DNA of 64,000 nt, taken from IMG/VR virus record IMGVR_UViG_3300027754_005989, positions 62,001 through 126,000 of that record; one strand, written 5' to 3'. Of this stretch, positions 52,318-61,425 are shown piece by piece. Position 1 is the first letter of the stretch, and every line of letters begins with the position of its first letter. The notes under the pieces are model-generated. The model was given only the letters and a program-made list of their open reading frames with translations. It ran no database searches and had not been told where the DNA came from. This DNA is from a virus. The position numbers were made by a program, and so were the translations under genes.

Positions 52318-53877
52318 ATGGCAATAAACAACAACTGTCCCTTCGACTTAGCGCCTTATACTCAGTCGCAGGTGATCACTACTCCTAATATTTTTAATTT
52401 AAATTATACAAACCAAGACTTCTGGAGTATGAAGACGAGGTTAATTGAATTTATTCAACAAAAATTCAGCACAGATTTTTCTGATTTTGTCGAATCCTCT
52501 CTTGCCATGATGCTGATTGAAAACTGGTCGTTTTTGGCTGATACTTTAAGCTTCAAAATGGATCAGATAGCCAATGAAATTTTTATAGACACAGTTACTG
52601 AAACAGAGAATGCATTTAGATTGGCCAAGTTGGTGGGTTTCAATCCGCAACCGCCAATTGGAGCCCGTGCTATGTTCACGGCAACTCTTAACAATCCTCT
52701 TAGCTACGATGTGGTTGTCCCAAGCCCATTTCAAATTAAATTACCTGCTGCTGGGGCAGTAGCATATATTGAATTATATCAAGCAGATTCAGAGAATAAT
52801 CCCCTATTCGATGAAGATATCATAATTCCATCTGGAAATATTGTTAACGCCAGCGTCATCGGAATAGAAGGCAGAACAAGAACTTTATCTGCTGGTGGAA
52901 CAGGAGCAGTTGGACAAACTTTGCAACTTGGTACTTCACCAGTAATCTTCGATTCAATCAGAGTTTATGTTGATGGCGTTCTGTGGGACCAAGTTGAATA
53001 CTTCACAGACTCACAACCAAGGCGTGAATATAGAATCGAATATGATAGCAATTATGTCGCTTATATAATATTTGGAAATAATAGAACTGGTCTAATTCCA
53101 AGTATTGGAAGTTCAATAGAAGCGGTTTACCGCACGGGTGGTGGTCCTATCGGCAATATAGTCAGCGGTTCAGTCAATTCTCAGACCGTGATAACCGTAC
53201 CCGGATTGCAATATCCTGTTCCAGTCTCATTTAGAAATTACACAAAAGGTGAGTTTGGATTTTCTGGAGATACGATTGATGATATTCGTTTAAAATTACC
53301 TGCTTGGCAAAGAGCTCAGAATCGTGCTGTAACAGGATTGGATTACAAAACACTAACAGATCAATTTGCAACGCCATACCAAGGACAAATTGGCAAATCT
53401 ACGGCTGTTCTTAGGAATTATGGTTGTGCTGGCAATATTGTCGATTTATATATTTTGGCTTTAGATGGGCAAAGCAATCTTCAACTTGCTTCAGACGACC
53501 TTAAGAATAGCTTGCAGGTTTACATCAACGATAAAAAAATGCTGACAGATTTCGTTTGTATTCGTGATGGTCATGTGCTTTCGGTTGACATGGCGCTTGA
53601 TGTTGTACTTGATCGATTATACAGAAAATTTGAAGATGAAATTAGAACAAAGATACAAAGAAGACTGGATACTTATTTTACTATCCAAAATTGGGAATTT
53701 AATGAAAATCTTAAAGATACCGAAATTGCCAAGGTGATTTCAGACATCAAAGAAATAAGCAGACTTGATATTACTTTCACTACAAACGATCCAAACAACG
53801 GCGGTAATTTGGTTACGACGCAATTTTTCGAGATCATAAGACCAGATGTCACTACTATTGGATTCACATACGAATAA
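52318..53877 (+). CDS. Baseplate protein gp6/J-like (519 aa)
   Basis: ATG after AAAAAGGAGAAAAA. Follows the gp25-like gene as usual. 'DFVESSLAMMLIENWSFLAD', 'TLSFKMDQIANEIFIDTVTE' and 'NAFRLAKLVGFNPQPPIGAR' form the N-terminal helical domain; 'AEIPYPVPVSFRNYTKGEFG'-type region ('GLQYPVPVSFRNYTKGEFGF') and 'WQRAQNRAVTGLDYKTLTDQ' are the baseplate J core, where 'RAVTGxDYKxL' is a strong signature. C-terminal 'DEIRTKIQRRLDTYF' is the usual wedge domain. Ring-forming wedge component. Confidence 0.93.
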   Translation: MAINNNCPFDLAPYTQSQVITTPNIFNLNYTNQDFWSMKTRLIEFIQQKFSTDFSDFVESSLAMMLIENWSFLADTLSFKMDQIANEIFIDTVTETENAFRLAKLVGFNPQPPIGARAMFTATLNNPLSYDVVVPSPFQIKLPAAGAVAYIELYQADSENNPLFDEDIIIPSGNIVNASVIGIEGRTRTLSAGGTGAVGQTLQLGTSPVIFDSIRVYVDGVLWDQVEYFTDSQPRREYRIEYDSNYVAYIIFGNNRTGLIPSIGSSIEAVYRTGGGPIGNIVSGSVNSQTVITVPGLQYPVPVSFRNYTKGEFGFSGDTIDDIRLKLPAWQRAQNRAVTGLDYKTLTDQFATPYQGQIGKSTAVLRNYGCAGNIVDLYILALDGQSNLQLASDDLKNSLQVYINDKKMLTDFVCIRDGHVLSVDMALDVVLDRLYRKFEDEIRTKIQRRLDTYFTIQNWEFNENLKDTEIAKVISDIKEISRLDITFTTNDPNNGGNLVTTQFFEIIRPDVTTIGFTYE

Positions 53878-53886
53878 GGAGCATTT

Positions 53887-56800
53887 GTGACACAGGTTTT
53901 TTACAACGAAAATCCAACTATTACTGATTCTGTTGTTCTAAGGTTCTTAACACCGGACAGCAGCGGTTGCTTGCTGCAAATGCCTTACAAAGTTGATAAT
54001 TTAACAATTTACTTTGTTGAAAGGGATTTTAGTTCAGGCAAAACCAGCACATACGATGAAAAAAAATACAATCCTGCAAAATTGGTATTGGCTGAAGCAG
54101 CAGAAGTTGTTGCGTGCAATAGTCCTACATCGGAAAATATTACTAATGCCAAATTAGCCAGAGCTACGGCTGAAGCAAGCGTCACATCAAACAACTTTTA
54201 TTTCAACGATGCTGTTCCAATCAAAATTGTTGGCAACTCGAACTTCCCTGCATGGCTTGGATACAAGATTACCGGTATCACAGCAGCAAATCCTGTCGAA
54301 ATAACCACAGACGATCCTCATAATCTTACAACCGGCGATACAGTTTACTTGTATGCCACCGATTGCATCCCGCCGATTGATGATGCTTATAAAGTTACCG
54401 TGACAGGAGCTAATACATTTGCTATTGATTACGACCTTAGTGGTGGAACAGCAGGTTCTAATGGAGTTTGGATTTCTGCTCAAATCAATAGCGACAATGC
54501 CTTAAAGCCTGTGGTCACGGATAATCAAACGACAATAGGACTATTTGAATATGTTTGGGAACCACTTGGAGCTCGTGAAGGCGATTACTTTGTATGCTGG
54601 ACATGGACTTCCTTAGTAGCTGGCACATCGCTTTCATCGCATTTGAAATTCAGCTTGGGTGGCAACACTCAGGTAACAACCAGCATCCCCACTCACTTTA
54701 CAGACCCAAAGAAATACGACACGCTTCTGGAAAGATACACTCCAGAAATGTTCAAGATGTACATGACTTCGGATGATGTCACGCCATCTGTAATCGATAG
54801 ATTTAATCAATCGATAGCCTTGGGATTCACAACTCTTGAAAATTTGGCAAATCAAATTGTTGACTTGCAAGACGCAAATAGCATTCACGAATCTCTGTTG
54901 CCCTACCTGTCTAATATTTTTAACTTAAAGTTGAAGACTGCCGATCCAACGAGATGGAGAGGGCAAATCAAAAGAGCAATCCCTCAATTCAAAAGAAAAG
55001 GCACCAAAGGTGGTCTTGAGGAAGGCTTAGAACATGCGAGCATGAAGCTTGTAAATATAAGAAGACTTTGGCAAATTAAATCAAAGTATACTTGGCAAGA
55101 ATCCTTTTTATGCACCGGAAGCAAAGAATTTATTCTTGAAAAACAACTGTATGTGTCTCCAGATCCAGACAATATAGAGTTGTATATTAATACTGAGCAT
55201 TTAGTTACATCAATCGAAGTTTATATTCCAGACACCACAAAAACCAAGATTTTTTGTTTCAGTAATCACGGTTTGAATACTGATGATGAAATATACATCT
55301 ATAAATCAAACAGCGTCCCAAAAATTGATGGAGTTTACAAGGTAAATGTTGATTCTAATAGCACTTTCATAATCGATTTTGATTTAAGCACAGGCACAGA
55401 AGGAACATATGCTTTATGGCATCAAACGGTTCTTGATCAAGCTTATCAAGTTTTGACACCATACAGCAGCTATGTAAGTTTCAGCACCGTAGACGGTGTC
55501 ACCACGATGACATGGACTTCAACTAGTACGCCTCTCAGAAACGGTGATATAGTAAGGATATTGTATCAGACCGATGCTGTTCCATCTCCTACGGAACAAC
55601 TTTATGAGATGTATTTAAGAAGCTTGCCTATGATTGATCAAAGAGACGAATCTCAACAAATTTATCCGCTCAAAAACTGGAATGTGCGAGGCTTGTCCGA
55701 AGATGATCCTTTTTTTGACACTTTGATTTCAGTACGACATCCATTTCATGAATTTCTTGTATACGGAAAGATCAGAACTGAATTTCCTTACAGCGAAAAC
55801 ATCTACAACATGGAAGAATACAACGGCAGTATTCGCAACTCTAAAAGCCCTTGTGATATTGACCGACAATTCATTGATCCATGCCAATACTGCATCAGCA
55901 GCAGCTACAATATTGATGTTGAAGTAGACAACATTTGCGACGATAGAATCAATGAATTTTTTGAAGTCATAAAAGAAAACACTCCGTTTCATGCCGTACT
56001 TCACACCGTGAATTTTTACGGTACATTCAATGATTTTATCATGCCTCCTGCTGAAACCATCGAGTGTTATGTGAAAATTAAAGGCTCTGAATTCGCATTG
56101 GCAGGTGAAGGTCAGATGTATTTCAACAGGAACATGAGCCTTAGCAATTTAAATGATTTAAATAACACAGAATGCATTTTCAGAGGCTCGGCAAATCCTT
56201 ATGGGAAGCAATATCTTGTAGATATTGAAGCAAATTTGGTGCTTTCTGGAGCCAGCGGTACAGTCTACAACGATGATATAGTTTTGTACAACAACAAATC
56301 AATGGAAAGAATTAGAATATCGCCTAACGGAAACGGATTCATCAAGGTTTTGGATGGAACTTATTACGGAACATATCAGATTATTTTAATAGATAAACAT
56401 GTTTTAAAGATCGATCCTGTTCCAACAGAACCAATTGAAGACTGCAATGACATTTTCCAAATGAGCGGAGAATTGAATACATGTACTTTTCCGTTCAGAG
56501 TTTTCAACATTGTTATCGATATAAGTCCTTACAGTTCATTGTGTAACATTTTTCAAGATAATTATTTGTCTTTGGCAGATGCAACTCAAGATTGGGGTGT
56601 TCTGGGCGTACAAACCGTGGCTGATGTCGCTAGGGGAACAGCCACAGGAACTTGGACGATTGAGATTACAGGCTACGGCAATCATGATATTCTTGATATT
56701 ACACCACAAGGTGAATTGTTAATTGAATATGGTGGAAGTCTATCATCTTTAGCATCTGGCAATTACAATTACGAACTATACGACGAAAACTCCACTTTGG

Positions 56801-58188
56801 TGATCCCACAAACAGGCACCATAAGTGGAAATTTAACTGTAGTTCTCAGAGCAAAGGTGGAAGTTCTAAACACATCCTTGAAACCCATCAGCAATAACAT
56901 CAGAAATGATAATTTCTATCAAAAAATATCTGGTGTTGAATATAAAATCATTGAAGTTTTAGACACCGATGGCACATATGATTACTTCTGGATCGAAGGA
57001 TACAACGGTGGTGATGTTGCTGGTGCCAATTTAGTTGTATATGAGAGAATTCTTGACAATCAAATCGGCTACATGAGTCATCGTGGTCTAAATCTTGTGT
57101 TACCATCAACTAATGTTGAATATGATAAATACATCCAAAATGGATTTAATCAATATCGATGGGATGGTGATGGTACTCCAAACATGAGTGCCGATCCAAT
57201 TAGGCCAACTGCTAGTACAACTGAGCCATTTTCTTTGAAAGAAAATTTCATTGTGGTTGTAAATGATGGCACGAACCAAGATTCTTACTGGATGGAATCA
57301 ATTAACGGCGATGATGGAGGTGACACGCTAATCACGCTTTCCGGCAATGACCATTACTGGCAAGCATTGACAGCGGGAGGCACAGCAGCAACTGTCAATA
57401 TTTACAGATATGTGCCAAAAGGTGCGGATATCATGGGTCAAGTATTTGACCAGCCAAATCACAGCTTCAACTACATCACTCGATCTGGGAGTCCTAATGT
57501 GACTGCCTATGAAGGCGCTTACTACACATGGAATGCTTCCAATAGAGATCAAATAGAAACTGCTGTTCCTTATTCTCTAAATACTGCAAAAACCTTGGTG
57601 ACAACCAAGAGCCTTCATAGTTTGTCAAACAATAACAAAATCGTAATTTATGATTCCAATCCATCAATTGATGGAGAATTCATTGTTACGGTTGTTGATG
57701 AAAAAAAGTTTCTGATTAATTTTGATATGACAGCCCTGACCACCGTAGAGACAGGGTTTTGGCACTTGGTTCCAAAAAATGGGGGAGCATTCTCTCGACC
57801 AGACATGCCAAATGCCACCAAATTGTTTATGAGTTTCTATGAAACTGGTGGCAGAAATCAATATACAATGCTCACCAACTGGACTACATCGGGATATCTA
57901 CATTTTGTTAACAGTTCTGGCACCGTGGTCTGTGTGATGCAGATCGACAACTCCAAAATTCCTTATGCAAAATACTATGAAATTCCTGTTGTTTTCGTCA
58001 GCGGAGATGACTTAACTGAAGGGCAACAATACAGAGTGTTTTATAACTCTGCAATATTGACTTCTTCTGTTGTCCAGTCTTTGGCAGCAAAAGAACACAA
58101 CGGTCCAGAAGACTTTATAAAACAAAAAGAAGCTATCTCATATAAAATTGACTACATAAATGGTGCAGAAGAAAAAGGAGAACTGTGA
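53887..58188 (+). CDS. Large tail protein with gpI-like domain and three 'HNL' modules (1433 aa)
   Basis: GTG start with AAGGAGCATTT. Residues about 271-396 ('KKYDTLLERYTPEMFKMYMT', 'DDVTPSVIDRFNQSIALGF', 'RAIPQFKRKGTKGGLEEGLE') match P2 gpI-type baseplate proteins. Three copies of an about 65-residue module ('ITTDDPHNLTTGDTVYLYAT' at 124-198, 'FCFSNHGLNTDDEIYIYKSN' at 444-513, 'TTKSLHSLSNNNKIVIYDSN' at 1230-1297), each ending in an '[IN]DFD[LM]S.GT.G.W' motif, are beta domains frequent in phage tail proteins. The remaining 700 residues are beta-rich. Connects baseplate to fibres; position as gp7-like. Confidence 0.85.
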   Translation: MTQVFYNENPTITDSVVLRFLTPDSSGCLLQMPYKVDNLTIYFVERDFSSGKTSTYDEKKYNPAKLVLAEAAEVVACNSPTSENITNAKLARATAEASVTSNNFYFNDAVPIKIVGNSNFPAWLGYKITGITAANPVEITTDDPHNLTTGDTVYLYATDCIPPIDDAYKVTVTGANTFAIDYDLSGGTAGSNGVWISAQINSDNALKPVVTDNQTTIGLFEYVWEPLGAREGDYFVCWTWTSLVAGTSLSSHLKFSLGGNTQVTTSIPTHFTDPKKYDTLLERYTPEMFKMYMTSDDVTPSVIDRFNQSIALGFTTLENLANQIVDLQDANSIHESLLPYLSNIFNLKLKTADPTRWRGQIKRAIPQFKRKGTKGGLEEGLEHASMKLVNIRRLWQIKSKYTWQESFLCTGSKEFILEKQLYVSPDPDNIELYINTEHLVTSIEVYIPDTTKTKIFCFSNHGLNTDDEIYIYKSNSVPKIDGVYKVNVDSNSTFIIDFDLSTGTEGTYALWHQTVLDQAYQVLTPYSSYVSFSTVDGVTTMTWTSTSTPLRNGDIVRILYQTDAVPSPTEQLYEMYLRSLPMIDQRDESQQIYPLKNWNVRGLSEDDPFFDTLISVRHPFHEFLVYGKIRTEFPYSENIYNMEEYNGSIRNSKSPCDIDRQFIDPCQYCISSSYNIDVEVDNICDDRINEFFEVIKENTPFHAVLHTVNFYGTFNDFIMPPAETIECYVKIKGSEFALAGEGQMYFNRNMSLSNLNDLNNTECIFRGSANPYGKQYLVDIEANLVLSGASGTVYNDDIVLYNNKSMERIRISPNGNGFIKVLDGTYYGTYQIILIDKHVLKIDPVPTEPIEDCNDIFQMSGELNTCTFPFRVFNIVIDISPYSSLCNIFQDNYLSLADATQDWGVLGVQTVADVARGTATGTWTIEITGYGNHDILDITPQGELLIEYGGSLSSLASGNYNYELYDENSTLVIPQTGTISGNLTVVLRAKVEVLNTSLKPISNNIRNDNFYQKISGVEYKIIEVLDTDGTYDYFWIEGYNGGDVAGANLVVYERILDNQIGYMSHRGLNLVLPSTNVEYDKYIQNGFNQYRWDGDGTPNMSADPIRPTASTTEPFSLKENFIVVVNDGTNQDSYWMESINGDDGGDTLITLSGNDHYWQALTAGGTAATVNIYRYVPKGADIMGQVFDQPNHSFNYITRSGSPNVTAYEGAYYTWNASNRDQIETAVPYSLNTAKTLVTTKSLHSLSNNNKIVIYDSNPSIDGEFIVTVVDEKKFLINFDMTALTTVETGFWHLVPKNGGAFSRPDMPNATKLFMSFYETGGRNQYTMLTNWTTSGYLHFVNSSGTVVCVMQIDNSKIPYAKYYEIPVVFVSGDDLTEGQQYRVFYNSAILTSSVVQSLAAKEHNGPEDFIKQKEAISYKIDYINGAEEKGEL

Positions 58189-58667
58189 TGGAAATGTTTT
58201 CTGGGCTGAAAGCTAGGGGCGATGTTCAAGCCGTGATTGAACATCTTTCTGGTCGTGTTGATGTGATTGAATTTCCCAACACAGTTCTTGGAGATGGACG
58301 CAAGGCTCTGGCTGCGAGTTTGGCTAACAAATTTATTGGCACTTATCCGTACTACATCAGCAGAATGGTGTTTGGAGATGGAGGAACATCGAACGGAAGT
58401 CCTAAATTTATCAGCACAGACAGAATGGCTTTGTATTGTGGGACTCCTGTAGTCAGCAAGCCAGTAGTATCAACAGTCGATCCCAATGTTGCATCGCAAA
58501 TCATTATTACTTCAATTTTGACTGTGAATGACGCTAATGGATATAGCCTAAATGAAATGGCCCTGCAAATGTCAAATGATCAACTTTACAGCATGGTGAC
58601 ATTCCCAGACTTGAACAAGACAAATCAGATGCAAATCACATGGTCATGGAGACTATCATTCGTCTGA
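58188..58667 (+). CDS. Tail/baseplate protein (159 aa)
   Basis: ATG overlaps the previous stop by one base (TGATG) with AAAGGAG upstream. 'VIEHLSGRVDVIEFPNTVLG', 'YYISRMVFGDGGTSNGSPKF' and the C-terminal 'MQITWSWRLSFV' read like a small trimeric fibre connector; the last stretch (TxxWxWxL) is typical of such proteins. Family not certain. Confidence 0.78.
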   Translation: MEMFSGLKARGDVQAVIEHLSGRVDVIEFPNTVLGDGRKALAASLANKFIGTYPYYISRMVFGDGGTSNGSPKFISTDRMALYCGTPVVSKPVVSTVDPNVASQIIITSILTVNDANGYSLNEMALQMSNDQLYSMVTFPDLNKTNQMQITWSWRLSFV

Positions 58668-58686
58668 TGTAAAATAAGGAGAAAAA

Positions 58687-59571
58687 ATGCCCGATTTAGA
58701 CAAATTACCAGTCCCCCAATATGCAGCGGAACAGCCTTATCATTTCAATTATGATAATCTGCCCCTGAAAACTTTGGCAGAACGGGATATTTTAATTAAC
58801 AACGCCGTTGATAACATGGATTTGATATTGGCAGATGCTGCCGGAAGCACAGCAAGTTTAGCAGACAGGCTTGATGTAACCCTGAATGCAGACGGCACAA
58901 TCAGCACAGTTGTATTTGATGATGCAATGCACAACATTGCAAAGCACGAGGACGGCTACAGCAGCACCGTGGCTGGCGCTGGCACCACCACAGTTGATGG
59001 TACAGAACTTCTTGCATATCAAGGTTTAGGATATCCCTCTCTTACCAATCCTGTCTCTTTTGTTCGTATGTTGGATGTGGAAAGAAATAAACTCACAAAT
59101 ATTCAAGCAGATGCAACCAAGCTCACAGTTGAATTTCCTGACGCAACCGCAGCCATTTTTGGCGACACTAATCCCACTTTGATCGTTAGCGATTCTCCCA
59201 GCATTGCGTGGACTTGGGACGGATCAAGCATCAGCGCAGGAGTGGTTGGTTCTTTCACCAACCCTCACGGGCATTACTACAATTTAGTGCCTTATAATCC
59301 ATCGGTCGATTATCAGACATATTTTACAAATAATGTGTCCACGCCATTTGTGGAAGGTAGTTTAAGAGTTTATGTGAATGGCATCCGTCTTCCTGAATAT
59401 GATTCAATGAATACCATATATGCATATGTTCCTACCTTCTCAGGGGGTTCGCCATCTAGTTGGAGTCAAAATTATTTTACTCCTGATTATACGAGTGGAA
59501 CATTTGACTTATATGTTCCTATTACAAGCAACGATGTGATCGTAATAGATTTTGATATTGATCTGAGCTAA
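58687..59571 (+). CDS. Tail fibre-type protein (294 aa)
   Basis: ATG after AAGGAGAAAAA. Opens 'MPDLDKLPVPQYAAEQPYHF' and 'LPLKTLAERDILINNAVDNM', a helical collar, then beta-rich, Gly/Ser/Thr-rich segments ('FSGGSPSSWSQNYFTPDYTS', 'FVEGSLRVYVNGIRL'). The 'VYVNGIRLPEYDSM' phrase and 'ITSNDVIVIDFDIDLS' end are typical of phage fibre or receptor-binding shafts. Probably virion surface exposed; receptor unknown. Confidence 0.78.
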   Translation: MPDLDKLPVPQYAAEQPYHFNYDNLPLKTLAERDILINNAVDNMDLILADAAGSTASLADRLDVTLNADGTISTVVFDDAMHNIAKHEDGYSSTVAGAGTTTVDGTELLAYQGLGYPSLTNPVSFVRMLDVERNKLTNIQADATKLTVEFPDATAAIFGDTNPTLIVSDSPSIAWTWDGSSISAGVVGSFTNPHGHYYNLVPYNPSVDYQTYFTNNVSTPFVEGSLRVYVNGIRLPEYDSMNTIYAYVPTFSGGSPSSWSQNYFTPDYTSGTFDLYVPITSNDVIVIDFDIDLS

Positions 59572-59625
59572 AAAATTTAAGTTTTTCTCTGTTATTTGTG
59601 AACCTACAGAAAGACAGGGAAAAAC

Positions 59626-60162
59626 TTGGAAATATATCAAGAAAAAGAAATAAAATACGGATTTGTGATTCTGTGTCCAGATCATTCGATCAGCATGGTA
59701 AAAACCACCGTATTTTCCGTCCAATCAAAATACGAAAATGCTTCCTGCATTTGCGTTGTTGACAATCAAGCGACCAAGGAAGATGTCGCTTTAATTAAGG
59801 AAATTTGCCCTGTTTATAAAGGCGGTTCGACCGTAACCTCCTTAATCAATGTCGGCATGAGACACTCTCCTACTGAATGGGCATTTCTTGTATTTGCAGG
59901 AACAACCGTCAGAAGTAAAATGAACCAAAAATATTCATTTTTCATGAATAGCGAAAAAGATGTCGTATATCCAGTTGCAAACAACAAAAGTAATTTCATC
60001 GATGCTACCTTGAACGGACTCTTGATCAACAAGAAATTTTTCAAGGAAGTTGGAGATCTCCAAGACGAAGGCAGTTTGGAAGAAATCAAATGTGAATGGG
60101 CTTGCAGAGCTATGGCGCATGAATGCAAGTTCAAATCAATTGTTGGCGCAAAACTTTGTTAA
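59626..60162 (+). CDS. Glycosyltransferase-2-like protein, TTG start (178 aa)
   Basis: Start TTG at 59626 with ACAGGGA 8 bases upstream. 'YGFVILCPDHSISMVKTTVF' and 'SVQSKYENASCICVVDN' resemble the nucleotide-binding half of a GT2 fold, 'INVGMRHSPTEWAFLVFAGT' the place of the DxD ('FAGT' here, no Asp), and 'LLINKKFFKEVGD' the later 'NGLLINKxxFxEVG' motif. About 180 residues, shorter than most GT2 enzymes, and the DxD is missing, so activity is doubtful. Unusual inside a tail operon. Confidence 0.68.
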   Translation: MEIYQEKEIKYGFVILCPDHSISMVKTTVFSVQSKYENASCICVVDNQATKEDVALIKEICPVYKGGSTVTSLINVGMRHSPTEWAFLVFAGTTVRSKMNQKYSFFMNSEKDVVYPVANNKSNFIDATLNGLLINKKFFKEVGDLQDEGSLEEIKCEWACRAMAHECKFKSIVGAKLC

Positions 60163-60677
60163 ACATCTCCGTACATGAGACTCCATCTGTCATCGTGGCG
60201 ATGCAGACCTTCGTCAACTTGGGAAAGATACAAATAAAGTTCGTCCCATGAAGCAAACATGTATCGAGTAGGCACAAATCCAAAATACCATAATGGAATA
60301 TATTTGATGTGATTTTTGTTGGTAACCAAGAGAGTAGGCTTTTTGGCGTTATTGCTGTTGATGATTTCATGTACCGTGCCTACAGTTTGCACACCATAGG
60401 GAACATACGCAATTATGAAATCGCAACGGTCTATTATACCTAAATCTTTACGAACAAAACCTTTAGCTACTGCAACCATCTGTTCAATATCATCTTTTTT
60501 TTGAGCATTTCTGATTTTTTCATGAGCATTTTGTTTTAAATCTTTGAATGGATCAAACAAATTTATGTTGAATTTTTCAGTCAAAACCGCAGTCGGACAT
60601 CCACGCCACTTGTCTTCGGTTGCAAACTGTATGGGTCCACTAAGATAAGCTCGCTTGGATGATAGGAATCCTAACAT
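60159..60677 (-). CDS. Nucleoside 2-deoxyribosyltransferase-like protein (172 aa)
   Basis: The only leftward gene in the tail operon; ends 4 bases into the tail of the GT gene. 'KRAYLSGPIQFATEDKWRG' is the YLSGP start of nucleoside deoxyribosyltransferase-like enzymes, 'VRKDLGIIDRCDFIIAYVPY' is the 'D...i...D.viay' strand, and 'VGTVHEIINSNNAKKPTLLV' holds the Glu-helix (Gt..E). Such enzymes exchange or remove bases on 2'-deoxyribose, for nucleotide salvage or base modification. Late-operon location suggests a recent insertion. Confidence 0.85.
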   Translation of the reverse strand: MLGFLSSKRAYLSGPIQFATEDKWRGCPTAVLTEKFNINLFDPFKDLKQNAHEKIRNAQKKDDIEQMVAVAKGFVRKDLGIIDRCDFIIAYVPYGVQTVGTVHEIINSNNAKKPTLLVTNKNHIKYIPLWYFGFVPTRYMFASWDELYLYLSQVDEGLHRHDDRWSLMYGDV

Positions 60678-60717
60678 TTATAATTTCCTGTAAACTCATT
60701 TAACAAGGGGAAACAAC

Positions 60718-61425
60718 ATGAATTCAAATGATCAGATTCTAAGCGAAATGAATGAACTTTTGCAACACGAACCAACGCAAAGACACAGCTATTTTCAGCT
60801 TAAATATTTTCTAATTGGCAAAGAGCCAACCATTCAGTCCAAAATGTGGCAATGTCTTCGAGAATTGAAAAATCGCAAAGACTCGCTGCAATCGATGGAT
60901 TTGGAAATCTCTGAAACAAATGATAAACTTTTATTGCTAGATATAAACATACAAAAGTTGGAACACAATATCAAAGAATTTTCGGCCCAGCCAGTCACGA
61001 CGATGAATGAGTTGTCGATGCAAGAATGGAAAATCAATATTCGACAACTTGAAAGGCAAAAAACCGCATACCTAGAATCCTTGAATCAAATTGAAGAAAG
61101 AAAAAAGTGGACCGCTGAAGAGTCAAGGTTCTTCATCGAGACATTTAAAAGCTTGATCAAAATCGAGGACTTGAAGCATTTTGACGACTTCGAGTCGCAA
61201 ATGAATTACTGGAATGAAAAGCTTACTCAGAAAATTAATTTGAAGATGCTGACCAGCGGTCATATCGATTCTGAGTTGATCGAAACTGTGGTTGCTCTGC
61301 CAGAAGAAACTCCCATTAAAAAACAAACTCTTCAAACACTTAATATGAAACAAGCTCAGATATTACAGCAGTTTAAAGAAATGGCGCAAAAAATAGACAA
61401 GAAAGAAAGCCGTGAGGAGAATTGA
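60718..61425 (+). CDS. Coiled-coil protein (235 aa)
   Basis: ATG after AAGGGGAAACAAC. Long uninterrupted helices: 'LKNRKDSLQSMDLEISETND', 'LLLLDINIQKLEHNIKEF', 'WKINIRQLERQKTAYLESLN', 'AQILQQFKEMAQKIDKKESR'. Heptad-like spacing suggests a parallel coiled coil. It overlaps the next gene by one base (TGATG). Possibly a fibre chaperone or scaffold for the PKD adhesins; no family recognised. Confidence 0.8.
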   Translation: MNSNDQILSEMNELLQHEPTQRHSYFQLKYFLIGKEPTIQSKMWQCLRELKNRKDSLQSMDLEISETNDKLLLLDINIQKLEHNIKEFSAQPVTTMNELSMQEWKINIRQLERQKTAYLESLNQIEERKKWTAEESRFFIETFKSLIKIEDLKHFDDFESQMNYWNEKLTQKINLKMLTSGHIDSELIETVVALPEETPIKKQTLQTLNMKQAQILQQFKEMAQKIDKKESREEN

